Positions 1 to 8,210 of a stretch of 64,000 nt of DNA are shown one piece after another (position 1 is the stretch's first letter; every line of letters starts with the position of its first letter). The position numbers were made by a program, and so were the translations under genes. This stretch comes from Lentibacillus sediminis (GTDB lineage Bacteria; Bacillota; Bacilli; Bacillales; Amphibacillaceae): positions 186,001 through 250,000 of the forward strand of contig NZ_NIXK01000003.1 in the NCBI RefSeq assembly GCF_002763455.1, read 5' to 3'. The notes beneath the pieces are model-generated. The model was not told the DNA's origin. It was given only the letters and a program-made list of their open reading frames with translations, and made no database searches.

Positions 1-1
1 T

Positions 2-385
2 AATGGGCCAGTCACCTCTGCTTTCGATCAGGGTCAGGGTGGCACGATGGAGCAGCAGCTGCGTGAGGATATTCCGCCAGAAAAGTCCAGACCGGATTAT
101 GACCTGCGCAGTGAAGAGGAAACACTTGAATTCAAAGTGCATGCCGATGACGGTAAAATCGGCATGGTTGTTGATTTTGTGTATGATGATCAAAGCAGGA
201 ACATCCAACATATTGTTGTTCAAAGCAGTGAAGACTATGTAAACACAGAATTTTATATTTACCGGCCGGAAGAGATCGAATCCGTGGACTGGTTTGAGCA
301 AGATATCTATGTAAAAGATTCCATCGCTTCCCTGAAGCGGAATAAGGTTTATGAGAAGAAGGAAGATATTTTAGTTGAAAGATAA
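2..385 (+). CDS. PRC-barrel domain protein, 3' part
   Basis: The reading frame is open from the first bases of the window, so the start lies upstream and this is a partial gene; the first in-frame ATG is at 47. The visible part has the PRC-barrel pattern: a short strand-rich stretch in which a 'DGKIGMVVDFVYDD' segment is followed by a hydrophobic strand 'IQHIVV'. PRC-barrel proteins in bacilli are small, probably cytosolic or spore-associated beta-barrel proteins of poorly known role; the fold also occurs in RimM. Nothing here points to a substrate. A hairpin terminator follows 18 bases after the stop. The family call is fairly good; the function is unknown. Confidence 0.65.
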   Translation, partial: NGPVTSAFDQGQGGTMEQQLREDIPPEKSRPDYDLRSEEETLEFKVHADDGKIGMVVDFVYDDQSRNIQHIVVQSSEDYVNTEFYIYRPEEIESVDWFEQDIYVKDSIASLKRNKVYEKKEDILVER

Positions 386-402
386 GTGAAGACTTCTAAG
401 AA

Positions 403-435
403 AATGTCTCTATGGATGCATAGAGGCATTTTTTT
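403..435 (+). terminator. Rho-independent terminator after PRC-barrel gene
   Basis: Stem AATGTCTCTATG / CATAGAGGCATT with a four-base loop and a run of T on the plus strand, 18 bases after the stop codon at 385. Confidence 0.8.
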
Positions 436-472
436 GTTGCCGCAAGAACTATAAACTGCGAACTAATCCACC

Positions 473-589
473 GCTCCAGAAATACCCCTCGCTTTCCGCG
501 GGTGGCTGGTGAGCCTCCTCGCGCTGTCGCGCTGTGGGGTCTCACCGATGCCATTCCTCCCGCAGGAGTCTCGGGGTATTTCCTCCGCT
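473..589. repeat. Palindromic element, outer arms GAAATACCCC/GGGGTATTTC
   Basis: Outer arms at 479-488 and 573-582 are perfect inverted repeats. Inside lie CCGCGGG paired with CCCGC and GGTGAG paired with CTCACC, so the element can form one long interrupted hairpin. The core words 'gcctcctcg' and 'cccgcaggagtc' recur in the other copies. Confidence 0.9.
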
Positions 590-657
590 GAGAATGTGTT
601 TGCAACTTTCCCACATTTATAACCATAACAGCTATTCACTTTGTTGATGGTTGATCT

Positions 658-767
658 TCGCTGTGGGCATCCGACTCCTGCGGGAAAAAAAGCCTAGGCG
701 AGACCCCGAAGTGCGCCAGCACAAGGGGGCTCGGCAGCTTCCCGCGGAAAGCGGATGCCCGTAGCGG
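658..767. repeat. Palindromic element, outer arms GGGCATCCG/CGGATGCCC
   Basis: Outer arms at 665-673 and 752-760 pair perfectly. The core (CTCCTGCGGG, a GGCGAGACCCC word, CCCGCGGAAAGC) is the family core in inverted orientation relative to the neighbouring element at 473-589. Confidence 0.9.
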
Positions 768-1100
768 GAATCAACGAGCACTCTGTCGCACTTTCCATCA
801 ACTGCGATAAATATACCTCACCCTATAAAAAGCATATGAGATAAAGTAATTTCCATGTATTTCCCAGGAATGGGGATGGTAACGGATTTTTAAACAAAAT
901 GTAAATGATTTGAGATAGCAACAGGACAGGCTGTGCGTTAAGATGAATCATACGTACTGAAAAATGATTACATGATAAAAAATATCTAATAAGATGGTGG
1001 ATCATCATGAAATATAATAAATGGATAAATGACATGAATGAAATTTTGACTTATCGCCGGTCTCTGCTGGCGGCTGACCAATTTGATAATAAAATGAAAA

Positions 1101-1129
1101 CACCCAAAAAAATATGTAAAAATACGAAA
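1101..1129 (+). promoter_or_regulatory. Probable SigI-dependent promoter of sigI
   Basis: CACCC followed by an A-tract starts at 1101, and TACGAAA lies at 1123-1129. This resembles the SigI pattern described for B. subtilis (ACCC-type -35 element, CGAA -10 element) at suitable spacing and sits about 30 bases before the start codon. Autoregulation of sigI is known in B. subtilis; the assignment here is by pattern only. Confidence 0.6.
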
Positions 1130-1158
1130 TTTGTAATGGCCGGGGGTGATCCGGTTTG

Positions 1159-1887
1159 ATGATGCGTGGAACAGCTGATAAAGTTACATTGGAAGACAGA
1201 ATTGCATATGCTCAAGCCGGCGACCAGACCACTCAGAATTCACTTCTGAAGACATACCAGCCGTTTATTGCCAAATGTGTTGCTGAGGTTTGCAAACGGT
1301 ACATTGACCCGAGACGGGATGATGAGTTTAGCATTGGTTTGTTTGCATTTAATGAGGCGATCTTGTCTTACTCGCCGGACCGGGGAAGCTCGTTTTTATC
1401 TTTTGCCAAACTTGTCATCAAGCGCAAAGTGATTGATTATATTCGCTACATGCAAAAACGGCCGGCAGCTGTCTCGTTGGATGAAAGTTTTGATGAGGAA
1501 AAAATGGAGAATCCGACGGAAATTGCCGCTGTTTTGGAAAAATACGAGCAGCAGCAGGACGCACGGCACCGCAAAGAAGAGATCAGCGAATTTAAACAAA
1601 AGCTAAAAGCGTACAAGCTGACAATGAATGATCTTGTGGAATCCTCGCCAAAACACAGAGATGCCAGGGATTCCGCGGTTCGGACGGCAAGAGTACTGTA
1701 TAATGATCCTAACCTTAGGGAGTACGTGTACAACAAGAAAAAACTGCCAATTAAAGATTTGCTAAAAATTGTCAATGTCAGCAAGAAAACCCTGGAGCGC
1801 AACCGAAAATTTATCCTGGCAATATTTATTATCCTGGATGAAGATTACCGTTACCTGCAGGATTATCTAAAGGGGGTGGGTAAATGA
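1159..1887 (+). CDS. sigI: RNA polymerase sigma factor SigI
   Basis: Alternative sigma factor of the sigma-70 superfamily that directs RNA polymerase to heat- and envelope-stress genes in bacilli. The product is 242 residues. It has a region 2-like N-terminal half (an 'IGLFAFNEAILSY' helix and 'SFLSFAKLVIKRKVIDYIR') and a SigI-type C-terminal part with a helix-turn-helix segment near 'IKDLLKIVNVSKKTLERNRK'. ATG 1159 is preferred over TTG 1156 because the GGGGGTGAT ribosome-binding site ends 8 bases upstream; ATG 1162 is also possible. The last four bases overlap the start of rsgI, as expected for a sigma/anti-sigma pair. A SigI-type promoter lies upstream, so autoregulation is likely. Confidence 0.93.
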   Translation: MMRGTADKVTLEDRIAYAQAGDQTTQNSLLKTYQPFIAKCVAEVCKRYIDPRRDDEFSIGLFAFNEAILSYSPDRGSSFLSFAKLVIKRKVIDYIRYMQKRPAAVSLDESFDEEKMENPTEIAAVLEKYEQQQDARHRKEEISEFKQKLKAYKLTMNDLVESSPKHRDARDSAVRTARVLYNDPNLREYVYNKKKLPIKDLLKIVNVSKKTLERNRKFILAIFIILDEDYRYLQDYLKGVGK

Positions 1888-3047
1888 AAAAAGGAATTGT
1901 GATGGAGAAACATCGCCGTTATACGGTCATTATGACAAAAGAAGGTGCTTTTCTAAAATCGGAGCCGATTAAGCATGCAGATATTGGTGTGGAGGTTCGG
2001 TACCAGCCGCTTAGATCGAAAAAGGGGATGCTGCTTTATGTTCCTTCAGGGAAAAAACTCTCCATCCCGATCCTTGCCATAGCCTGTTTATTGATTTGTT
2101 TGATACTGCCTGTGTACACGGCGCCGGCAAACTCCAAGACATATGCCTATGTGAATGTAGAGCTTAATCCAAGTGTTGAACTGCAGGTGGATAAGGATTT
2201 GCAGGTTGATGCCATCAGGGCAATAAACAAAGATGCGACAAGGATTGTGAATACATTAACAAATTATCAGGGCAAAAAAGTGGAAAGTGTCATTGAGATG
2301 ATTATAGAACAAAGCGAGAAATCCGGCTTGATGGAGAATGGAAAGAACATGCTTGTCGGGGTGAGCTACAATGTGGAAGAAACCGAAGAACGTATTGAAG
2401 AACGGATTGAGCAGTATTTCTCTTCCCATGAAGATAACTGGAACATTGCAGCCTTTCAAGTCCCCGTGAATGTCAGGAAAACAGCTGAAAAAGAAGAGCG
2501 ATCGATGAATGAAATAATGGCCGAATCCATTTTCGGCAAAAAGCAGCAACTGTCGGCAGCTAAAGCTTCCGGAAAAGAGAAACTGGATGACGAGGAACGA
2601 GCAATTATTCATCATTTTTATCCTAGCGTTGACCATGGCCATCCAGCGAACAATCCGCGTGAAGAAATTCCTGCTAAAGAAAAAAACAGCCAGCCGGACC
2701 CTGTGCAGCAGCCAAACAACAGCCAGCTAAAGGAAACAGAGCTGCAGGTGGTTAAAGACAAGCAGCCGGAAGTTAAAAAAGTACAGGAGAAGCCAGGCCA
2801 TAAGAATAAGAAAGCAAACAAGGATCTGCATCCATCGGAACTAATGGAAAACAATGCTTCCCAGGCAAAAAATAATCGCGGCAAAGGTCCTTTTATAAAA
2901 GAAAACCCACCGGTGAAGGAAGAAAACAACGGACACCCTGGAAAAGGGAACGGAAAGGCCAAGCCCAATGACAGCGGTAACAAACAAAATGATAAAGCAA
3001 AAGGAAAGAAGGGCCAAGAAGATAAAAGCAAGGAAAATCATAACTAA
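1884..3047 (+). CDS. rsgI: Anti-sigma-I factor RsgI
   Basis: Single-pass membrane anti-sigma factor that holds SigI at the membrane until a stress signal frees it. The 387-residue product has a cytosolic N-terminal RsgI domain of about 55 residues, one transmembrane helix at about 59-79, and an extracytoplasmic part starting 'AYVNVELNPSVELQVD', typical of RsgI. Residues from about 250 onwards are a Lys/Glu/Asn/Pro-rich low-complexity tail rather than the carbohydrate-binding modules found in clostridial RsgI proteins. The ATG overlaps the sigI stop (ATGA), so translation is probably coupled. The sensing ligand cannot be told from the sequence. Confidence 0.92.
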   Translation: MKKGIVMEKHRRYTVIMTKEGAFLKSEPIKHADIGVEVRYQPLRSKKGMLLYVPSGKKLSIPILAIACLLICLILPVYTAPANSKTYAYVNVELNPSVELQVDKDLQVDAIRAINKDATRIVNTLTNYQGKKVESVIEMIIEQSEKSGLMENGKNMLVGVSYNVEETEERIEERIEQYFSSHEDNWNIAAFQVPVNVRKTAEKEERSMNEIMAESIFGKKQQLSAAKASGKEKLDDEERAIIHHFYPSVDHGHPANNPREEIPAKEKNSQPDPVQQPNNSQLKETELQVVKDKQPEVKKVQEKPGHKNKKANKDLHPSELMENNASQAKNNRGKGPFIKENPPVKEENNGHPGKGNGKAKPNDSGNKQNDKAKGKKGQEDKSKENHN

Positions 3048-3048
3048 A

Positions 3049-3078
3049 AAGCGGCACATTTTATGGAATGTGCCGCTT
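3049..3078. terminator. Terminator between rsgI and yhdB-like gene
   Basis: Perfect 12-base stem (AAGCGGCACATT / AATGTGCCGCTT) with a six-base loop just after the rsgI stop. The T-run follows the hairpin on the minus strand, so it best serves the minus-strand gene ending at 3097, while the stem could also slow plus-strand transcription. Confidence 0.75.
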
Positions 3079-3096
3079 ATAGCTTAAACCAGTTCA

Positions 3097-3333
3097 TCAA
3101 ACTTCGACCGAAACAACTGGTTCATATTTCATCGCATGGTCTATATAATAAAGAAGATTGTCGTGTTGATGCATGATTTTCATCTCATCCAGCGAATAGT
3201 GATAAGCATTTAGAAAAAGCTGGATTTTTTTCGAAAGCATATCATCATTCGTGCGGACCATCAAAACGAGTAGATCATCCCACTGTCCCCACAACGTGTA
3301 GTACAGCGCTTTATCGTAATCCGGAATATCCAT
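3097..3333 (-). CDS. YhdB-like small protein
   Basis: 78-residue protein starting MDIPDYDKALYYT. The order of short motifs (DYDKALYYT, QWDDLL.LMVRT, DDMLSKKI, FLNAYHYS) resembles what I recall of B. subtilis YhdB, a small conserved protein of unknown function. The start at 3333 is set by an AGGAGGGG ribosome-binding site six bases upstream; an in-frame TTG at 3348 would cover that site and is rejected. It is monocistronic on the minus strand, with a hairpin terminator after the stop. It has no signal peptide or membrane helix. Confidence 0.65.
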   Translation of the reverse strand: MDIPDYDKALYYTLWGQWDDLLVLMVRTNDDMLSKKIQLFLNAYHYSLDEMKIMHQHDNLLYYIDHAMKYEPVVSVEV

Positions 3334-3439
3334 ATTTCCCCTCCTCAAGCTTTAAGGGTAGTCATAGCTTTCCCGTATTTTATATATAATGATGAACACA
3401 AAAATGGTGTTCCTGCCAAAATCAGGTTTTCTTTCTTCA

Positions 3440-3469
3440 GGTATAATTTTCTTTTTCCGCTGCATACTA
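3440..3469 (+). promoter_or_regulatory. Probable SigG/SigF promoter of YhcN-type gene
   Basis: GGTATAA at 3440-3446 and CATACTA at 3463-3469, spaced by 16 bases, match the forespore sigma factor pattern (-35 TGTATA/TGAATA-like, -10 CATACTA-like). The ATG at 3502 follows after an AAGGAGG site. B. subtilis yhcN is a forespore-expressed gene, which fits. Confidence 0.6.
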
Positions 3470-3501
3470 AGGCGCAAATACGGAAGGAGGAAATTAACCA
3501 A

Positions 3502-4173
3502 ATGAAATGGAAACTTTTAAGTATTGTCATGGTACTTGCCTTCGTACTGGCAGCTTGCGGAAACGGTGGCAATGACCAGAATGAAGGAGCAGCAGATAAC
3601 CCGAATGTCGAACCCCAAAATTTCAATAATAACAACGGTCCGGATATGGGCGGTGAACGTGATTACGACATGAGAAGAGGTTCAGAAGAGGGGCAGGATA
3701 GAAATAATAACAACAATAACGGAGCGAACAATAATGACGCAAACCGTTATGAAGTAGCAGAAGAGGCTGCCGACCAAATTTCTGAGCAAGTTGACGAGAT
3801 CGACAATGCTTATGTGCTGACTACAGGAAATAATGCTTATGTCGCTGCAGGATTTGATGCTAATGGCAATAACAATAACAATAACAGAAACATGAATACC
3901 GGGAACCAGAACAACAACACCGGAAACCAGAACCAGGACAATGAAGAACAGGAACTGACGGACGAGGTCAGACAGGAAATCACGGAGATTGTGAAGTCCG
4001 TCGATAATAACATTGAGAATGTTTATATTTCCACTAATCCTGACTTCGTTGATTTAACGAACAATTACGTAGACGATGTGGACAATGGAGAGCCGGTCGA
4101 AGGTTTCTTTGATCAGTTCGGCAACATGGTTGATCGAATATTTCCGGGAGATGGAAATAACGGTAATAATTAA
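3502..4173 (+). CDS. YhcN/YlaJ-family sporulation lipoprotein
   Basis: 223-residue predicted lipoprotein with a lipobox LAAC and acylation Cys19. A long Asn-rich low-complexity region (about 30-75 and 120-150) surrounds the conserved YhcN/YlaJ domain, visible as a segment 'VAEEAADQISEQVDEIDNAYVL' split by the Asn-rich insert and 'VRQEITEIVKSVDNNIENVYIS'. Family members sit in the inner forespore membrane and affect germination and outgrowth. The AAGGAGG site precedes ATG by about 11 bases, and a forespore-type promoter is visible upstream. It is single-gene with its own terminator. The Asn runs are longer than I would expect in the family. Confidence 0.85.
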   Translation: MKWKLLSIVMVLAFVLAACGNGGNDQNEGAADNPNVEPQNFNNNNGPDMGGERDYDMRRGSEEGQDRNNNNNNGANNNDANRYEVAEEAADQISEQVDEIDNAYVLTTGNNAYVAAGFDANGNNNNNNRNMNTGNQNNNTGNQNQDNEEQELTDEVRQEITEIVKSVDNNIENVYISTNPDFVDLTNNYVDDVDNGEPVEGFFDQFGNMVDRIFPGDGNNGNN

Positions 4174-4178
4174 TGAAA

Positions 4179-4220
4179 ACAGGTGATGCAGCTAAAGCTG
4201 TGTCATCTGTTTTTTTTGTG
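4179..4220 (+). terminator. Terminator after YhcN-type gene
   Basis: Imperfect stem (ACAGGTGATGCAGC / GCTGTGTCATCTGT, with wobble-type mismatches) followed by eight T on the plus strand. Confidence 0.75.
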
Positions 4221-4441
4221 TTCAAAAACAGAGCGATAACTTCCGGTCGAGAGTGTGAACTTCCGCCCCACAGCAGAAACTTCAATTCGAAGCGATTCCG
4301 TCAATTTAATTTCAATAACAAAGAAAATGCTTCAATCACATGTGTTCTTTTATTAACGAACATATGCTATAATAATGCATATAATCCATACTATCCATAG
4401 TATTTTACTATGTTTAATAAATAGCTGGAGTTGAATAAAAA

Positions 4442-5092
4442 ATGGGACGGGAATTTCTTGATTTATTTGAGGATTGGGCTGACCATTATGATGCGAGTGT
4501 GACGGGTAATGATCCGCAGTATGTGGAAGTTTTTAAGCATTATGATGAAATTTTGGAAGCCGTCACAAGGCATGCTTTTGGTACGGTGCTTGAGTTCGGA
4601 GTAGGAACCGGCAACTTGTCAGAAAAATTATTGGAGCAGGGAAATCATGTAATTGGCATCGAGCCATCACCGGCGATGCGTAGACTGGCTGAAATCAAGC
4701 TGCCAAAACTTACCGTGTTCGAAGGAGATTTTCTTGAGTATCCTGACGATTTACCAGAGATTGATATGATCACAAGCACGTACGCCTTTCATCACTTGAC
4801 GAATGAGGAAAAACAAACGGCCGTCCGCAAGTTTGCCAGACTGCTGCCGGATCATGGAAAAATTGTCTTTGGCGACACAATGTTCCATTCAGAAGCGGCA
4901 AAACAGGCAAAAATCGAGGAGGCAACACAAGAGGGGCATCTGGAATTGGCCGCAGATCTCGAGCGGGAATATTATCCAACATTGGATGAACTGCAAAACA
5001 TTTTCGAATCAGAGCAATTTGATGTAACATTTAAGCAAATGAATGAATTTGTCTGGCTGATCATTGCCAGTAAAAACACAAGGAGCGGATAA
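4442..5092 (+). CDS. yrrT: Class I SAM-dependent methyltransferase YrrT
   Basis: 216-residue cytosolic methyltransferase. Motif I ([12 protein letters not shown], about 49-60), an acidic end of strand 2 (GIEPSPAM) and motif '[10 protein letters not shown]' show a Rossmann SAM-binding fold. The natural acceptor is not known. In B. subtilis yrrT heads the methionine-to-cysteine salvage operon, and the same holds here: luxS starts one base after the stop, followed by mccA and mccB. A TATAAT -10 element at 4368-4373 is visible upstream, with only a poor -35 element. No SAM (S-box) riboswitch was seen in the leader. Confidence 0.85.
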   Translation: MGREFLDLFEDWADHYDASVTGNDPQYVEVFKHYDEILEAVTRHAFGTVLEFGVGTGNLSEKLLEQGNHVIGIEPSPAMRRLAEIKLPKLTVFEGDFLEYPDDLPEIDMITSTYAFHHLTNEEKQTAVRKFARLLPDHGKIVFGDTMFHSEAAKQAKIEEATQEGHLELAADLEREYYPTLDELQNIFESEQFDVTFKQMNEFVWLIIASKNTRSG

Positions 5093-5093
5093 A

Positions 5094-5555
5094 ATGACGG
5101 AGAAAATGAATGTAGAAAGCTTTAATCTGGACCATACCAAGGTGAAGGCGCCATATGTAAGGCTGGTTGGTGTAACAGAAGGAGCAAATGGCGATAAGGT
5201 ATACAAATATGATATTCGGTTCAAGCAGCCAAATAAAGAGCATATGGATATGCCGGGGCTGCATTCCATTGAGCATTTAATGGCGGAAAACATCCGGAAT
5301 CATCTGGACAATGTGCTGGATATCAGTCCAATGGGCTGCCAGACTGGTTTCTATTTAGCGATCATAAACAATGATAATTATGACGAAGCACTGGAAGGTC
5401 TGGAAAAAACCCTCCAAGATGTGCTCAATGCCGATGAGGTGCCTGCCTGCAATGAAGTTCAGTGCGGCTGGGCGGCCAACCACAGTCTGGAAGGTGCAAA
5501 AGAGATCGCACGGGAAATGCTTGCTCACAAAAATGAGTGGAAAGAAGTATTCTAA
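5094..5555 (+). CDS. luxS: S-ribosylhomocysteine lyase LuxS
   Basis: Converts S-ribosylhomocysteine to homocysteine and 4,5-dihydroxy-2,3-pentanedione, the precursor of AI-2. The 153-residue product has the metal site HxxEH (His57, Glu60, His61) plus Cys124, and the catalytic Cys82 in MGCQTGFY. Start 5094 is chosen because AAGGAG lies just upstream and the product then has the normal LuxS length; an in-frame ATG at 5064 lies inside yrrT and is rejected. Its place between yrrT and mccA differs from B. subtilis, where mtnN holds that slot and luxS is elsewhere. It supplies homocysteine to the next two enzymes. Confidence 0.96.
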   Translation: MTEKMNVESFNLDHTKVKAPYVRLVGVTEGANGDKVYKYDIRFKQPNKEHMDMPGLHSIEHLMAENIRNHLDNVLDISPMGCQTGFYLAIINNDNYDEALEGLEKTLQDVLNADEVPACNEVQCGWAANHSLEGAKEIAREMLAHKNEWKEVF

Positions 5556-5573
5556 AGAGGAGAGAACGAAGCC

Positions 5574-6485
5574 GTGTATCATTCCATACAGGAACTGATT
5601 GGCCGGACACCTTTATTGGAGCTCAGGAACTTTTCCCTGCCGGAGGGAGTCCGATTGTTTGCCAAGCTGGAATTTTTCAATCCGGGGGGCAGTGTGAAAG
5701 ACAGACTCGGAATGGAATTAATTGATGATGCCATGAAAAAAGGGCTGCTGAAAGAGGGCGGCACGATTATTGAACCAACTGCCGGCAATACAGGAATTGG
5801 CCTGGCGCTTGCCGCATTGAATAAAAATATTTCGGTGATCTACTGTGTGCCGGAGCAATTCAGCAAGGAAAAGCAGCAGCTGATGAAGGCGCTTGGTGCG
5901 AAAATTGTGCATACCCCAAAAGAGCAGGGAATGGTCGGCGCAATTGAGAAGACTAAGCAGCTGCTGGGGGAGATTCCCGGCAGCTATTCACCGCAGCAGT
6001 TTGCTAATCCTGCCAACCCTGCCGCCTATTACAAAACGCTCGGCCCGGAGATCTGGGAAGATTTAAAAGGTGAGGTAGATGTGTTTATTGCCGGTGCCGG
6101 AACCGGCGGCACATTTATGGGAACTGCCAGGTATTTGAAGGAAAAGCAGCCACAGGTAAAGACAGTCATTGTGGAACCAGAGGGCTCGGTTATTGCCGGC
6201 GGGAGACCGGGACCGCACCGGACAGAAGGAATCGGCATGGAGTTTTTGCCGGATTATATGGATCCTGACTTTTTTGATGAAATATATACCGTAGCAGATG
6301 ATGACGCATTCCGGCTGGTCGGGGAACTTGCCAAGAAAGAAGGTCTGCTTGTCGGCAGCTCTTCCGGAACGGCGATGTTTGCGGCATTGGCAGAAGCACA
6401 AAAAGCGCGTGCCGGTACAACAATTGTCACTGTCTTTCCGGATGGCAGTGATCGTTATTTAAGCAAAAATATTTACGAGGAGTAG
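5574..6485 (+). CDS. mccA: O-acetylserine-dependent cystathionine beta-synthase MccA
   Basis: PLP enzyme that joins homocysteine to O-acetylserine to give cystathionine. The 303-residue protein has the cysteine-synthase-family Schiff-base lysine in GGSVKDR (Lys42), an asparagine-loop-like TAGNTGIGLA, the phosphate loop GAGTGGT, and GSSSGTA near the C-terminus. It starts with GTG at 5574 after an AGAGGAGA site, 18 bases after luxS. The operon context (luxS before, mccB after) favours MccA over CysK; sequence alone would leave a plain cysteine synthase possible. Confidence 0.85.
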   Translation: MYHSIQELIGRTPLLELRNFSLPEGVRLFAKLEFFNPGGSVKDRLGMELIDDAMKKGLLKEGGTIIEPTAGNTGIGLALAALNKNISVIYCVPEQFSKEKQQLMKALGAKIVHTPKEQGMVGAIEKTKQLLGEIPGSYSPQQFANPANPAAYYKTLGPEIWEDLKGEVDVFIAGAGTGGTFMGTARYLKEKQPQVKTVIVEPEGSVIAGGRPGPHRTEGIGMEFLPDYMDPDFFDEIYTVADDDAFRLVGELAKKEGLLVGSSSGTAMFAALAEAQKARAGTTIVTVFPDGSDRYLSKNIYEE

Positions 6486-6489
6486 ACAT

Positions 6490-7626
6490 ATGCGCAAAAA
6501 AACGAAAATGATTCATGGAGGGATTACCGGAGATAAAGCTACAGGTGCAGTTTCTGTGCCGATTTATCAGGTAAGCACATATGAGCAGGACGCTGTCGGA
6601 CAGCATCGCGGGTTTGAATATTCAAGGACAGGAAATCCGACAAGGCAGGCGCTCGAAGCTGTTACGGCAGAGCTGGAAAACGGCAAAGCAGGGTTTGCGT
6701 TTGGCTCGGGGATGGCGGCAATCACCTCGGTCATGATGCTGTTTAACTCAGGAGATCATGTGGTCATGACCGATGATGTTTACGGCGGGTCGTACCGCTT
6801 GGTGACGAGTGTGCTGAACCGTTTTGAACTGGATCATAGCTTTGTGGATTCATCACAGCCGGAAAAAGTGGAAGCGGCTATTCAGGGAAATACAAAAGCC
6901 CTGTTTATTGAAACTCCGACCAATCCGCTTTTGAAGATTACCGATCTCCGGAAAATGAAGGAAATTGCTGATAAACACAATTTGCGGCTTATTGTTGATA
7001 ATACATTTGCCACCCCGTACTGGCAGCGACCGCTTGATGTTGGCGCCGATATCGTGCTGCACAGTGCGACAAAATATATTGGCGGGCACAGTGATGTAGT
7101 GGCAGGACTGGTTGCGGTAAATGATGAGCAGCTGGCAGAAGATCTTCACTTCATCCAAAATTCGGCAGGTGCTGTCCTTGGGCCACAGGACTCCTGGCTG
7201 CTAATGCGCGGAATTAAAACCCTTGCACTCCGGATGGAAGCGATTGAAGCAAACACAAAAAAGATCGTGGAATTTCTGGAAAACCACGAAAAAGTTTCGA
7301 CTATTTATTACCCGGGACGAAAAAATCATCCGGGACATGATACGGCGGCCAGTCAGGCAACGGGATTCGGGGGAATGATTTCGTTTGACGTTGGCAGTGA
7401 AGAGCTGGCGGAAAAGGTAATCAGCAAAGTGAAGTATTTTACCCTGGCCGAGAGTCTGGGTGCTGTAGAAAGTCTGATTTCCGTGCCGGCGAAGATGACG
7501 CATGCTTCGATTCCAAGAGACAGAAGGCTGGAGTTGGGGATAGCCGACGGATTGATTCGTGTCTCGGTCGGTATTGAGGACGCGGAAGATTTAATTGAGG
7601 ATTTGGAGCAGGCTTTGGAAGATTGA
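6490..7626 (+). CDS. mccB: Cystathionine gamma-lyase / homocysteine gamma-lyase MccB
   Basis: PLP enzyme of the Cys/Met metabolism family that cleaves cystathionine to cysteine, 2-oxobutyrate and ammonia. The 378-residue protein shows the family landmarks: YSRTGNPTR, FGSGMAA, VYGGSYR, the aspartate in LIVDNTFATP, and the Schiff-base lysine in HSATKYIGGH (Lys195). It begins four bases after mccA, so it is co-translated. With yrrT, luxS and mccA it completes a route from S-ribosylhomocysteine to cysteine. MetC (beta-lyase) is a close alternative by sequence; operon context favours MccB. Confidence 0.88.
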   Translation: MRKKTKMIHGGITGDKATGAVSVPIYQVSTYEQDAVGQHRGFEYSRTGNPTRQALEAVTAELENGKAGFAFGSGMAAITSVMMLFNSGDHVVMTDDVYGGSYRLVTSVLNRFELDHSFVDSSQPEKVEAAIQGNTKALFIETPTNPLLKITDLRKMKEIADKHNLRLIVDNTFATPYWQRPLDVGADIVLHSATKYIGGHSDVVAGLVAVNDEQLAEDLHFIQNSAGAVLGPQDSWLLMRGIKTLALRMEAIEANTKKIVEFLENHEKVSTIYYPGRKNHPGHDTAASQATGFGGMISFDVGSEELAEKVISKVKYFTLAESLGAVESLISVPAKMTHASIPRDRRLELGIADGLIRVSVGIEDAEDLIEDLEQALED

Positions 7627-7770
7627 AGAAGAATGGAAAGGATGGCTTATGGGGCTGTCCTTTTTTAGCTTTTTACAAGGCTCGTTAGCTAGTTCGCAGG
7701 TGATGGAATCTGCGACATCACCCGCCGCCCACAGTTGCGAAAATACCTGCGACAGAGTGCACGTTGATTT

Positions 7771-7882
7771 CCGCTACGGGCAGCCGCTTTCCGCGGGCAC
7801 GGCTTCAGCCTCCTCGGAAGAAGTGCACTTCCTGCGGGGTCTTCAGACTCGTGCTTTCCCGCTGGAGTCGGCTGCCCTCCGC
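7771..7882. repeat. Palindromic element, outer arms GGGCAGCCG/CGGCTGCCC
   Basis: Outer arms at 7778-7786 and 7869-7877 pair perfectly. It sits in the 584-base gap between mccB and the M20 dipeptidase gene. A decayed partner ('gaagggtatttccgcagcgg', about 7961-7980) and flanks shared with the composite units ('gttgatttccgctacggg', 'ccaatcaaccatcaaaag') show that this gap once held a full composite unit. The plus-strand frames over 7595-7988 are repeat by-products. Confidence 0.88.
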
Positions 7883-8210
7883 TCCAATCAACCATCAAAA
7901 GTATATTGTTGTTCTTTTAAATTTAGCAAGCAGTAAAGACGCAAACAACATCAGTCAGCGAAGGGTATTTCCGCAGCGGCGATCATAACCCCCCCTTGAT
8001 TTTACGTCGCAGTCTATGATTTGTGGATAAAACATCAAATCCTTTCGATGAGAAGAATAACTGCATTCCCAAACGCTATACGGTGGAACGAACTGATGGC
8101 AGATGCCCAATCTTTAGATAATAAACTTTCCCAAAAAAACATCCGCACCCCAATGATAAGCCAAGTGCCGTTAACTATGCTAAAATAAATCAAAAGGAGG
8201 AAATATACCA

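Larger units (their letters stand above)
449..811. repeat. Composite palindromic repeat unit, copy 1
   Basis: This 360-base intergenic block holds two palindromic elements (473-589 and 658-767) joined by a linker. Almost the whole block recurs in reverse complement at 18827-19188, including the linker and both flanks, with only scattered mismatches and small indels by eye. The flank motif 'ataaactgcg' also opens the composite unit at 44.8 kb. No convincing gene is present; the 77-residue minus-strand frame over 396-626 is a product of the repeat. Confidence 0.9.

Noticed and set aside
396-626. Minus-strand 76-residue frame in the first repeat unit
   Set aside because: It lies wholly in the palindromic repeat, has no ribosome-binding site, and its peptide recurs in scrambled form at every repeat copy.
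4220-4441. SAM (S-box) riboswitch or T-box before yrrT-luxS
   Set aside because: No S-box core motifs, T-box sequence or terminator/antiterminator pair could be found in the 220-base leader.
7595-7988. Plus-strand frames of 113 and 74 residues after mccB
   Set aside because: They read through a palindromic element; the typical 'SCGVFRL/PRKKCTS' words are repeat-derived and no start signal exists.
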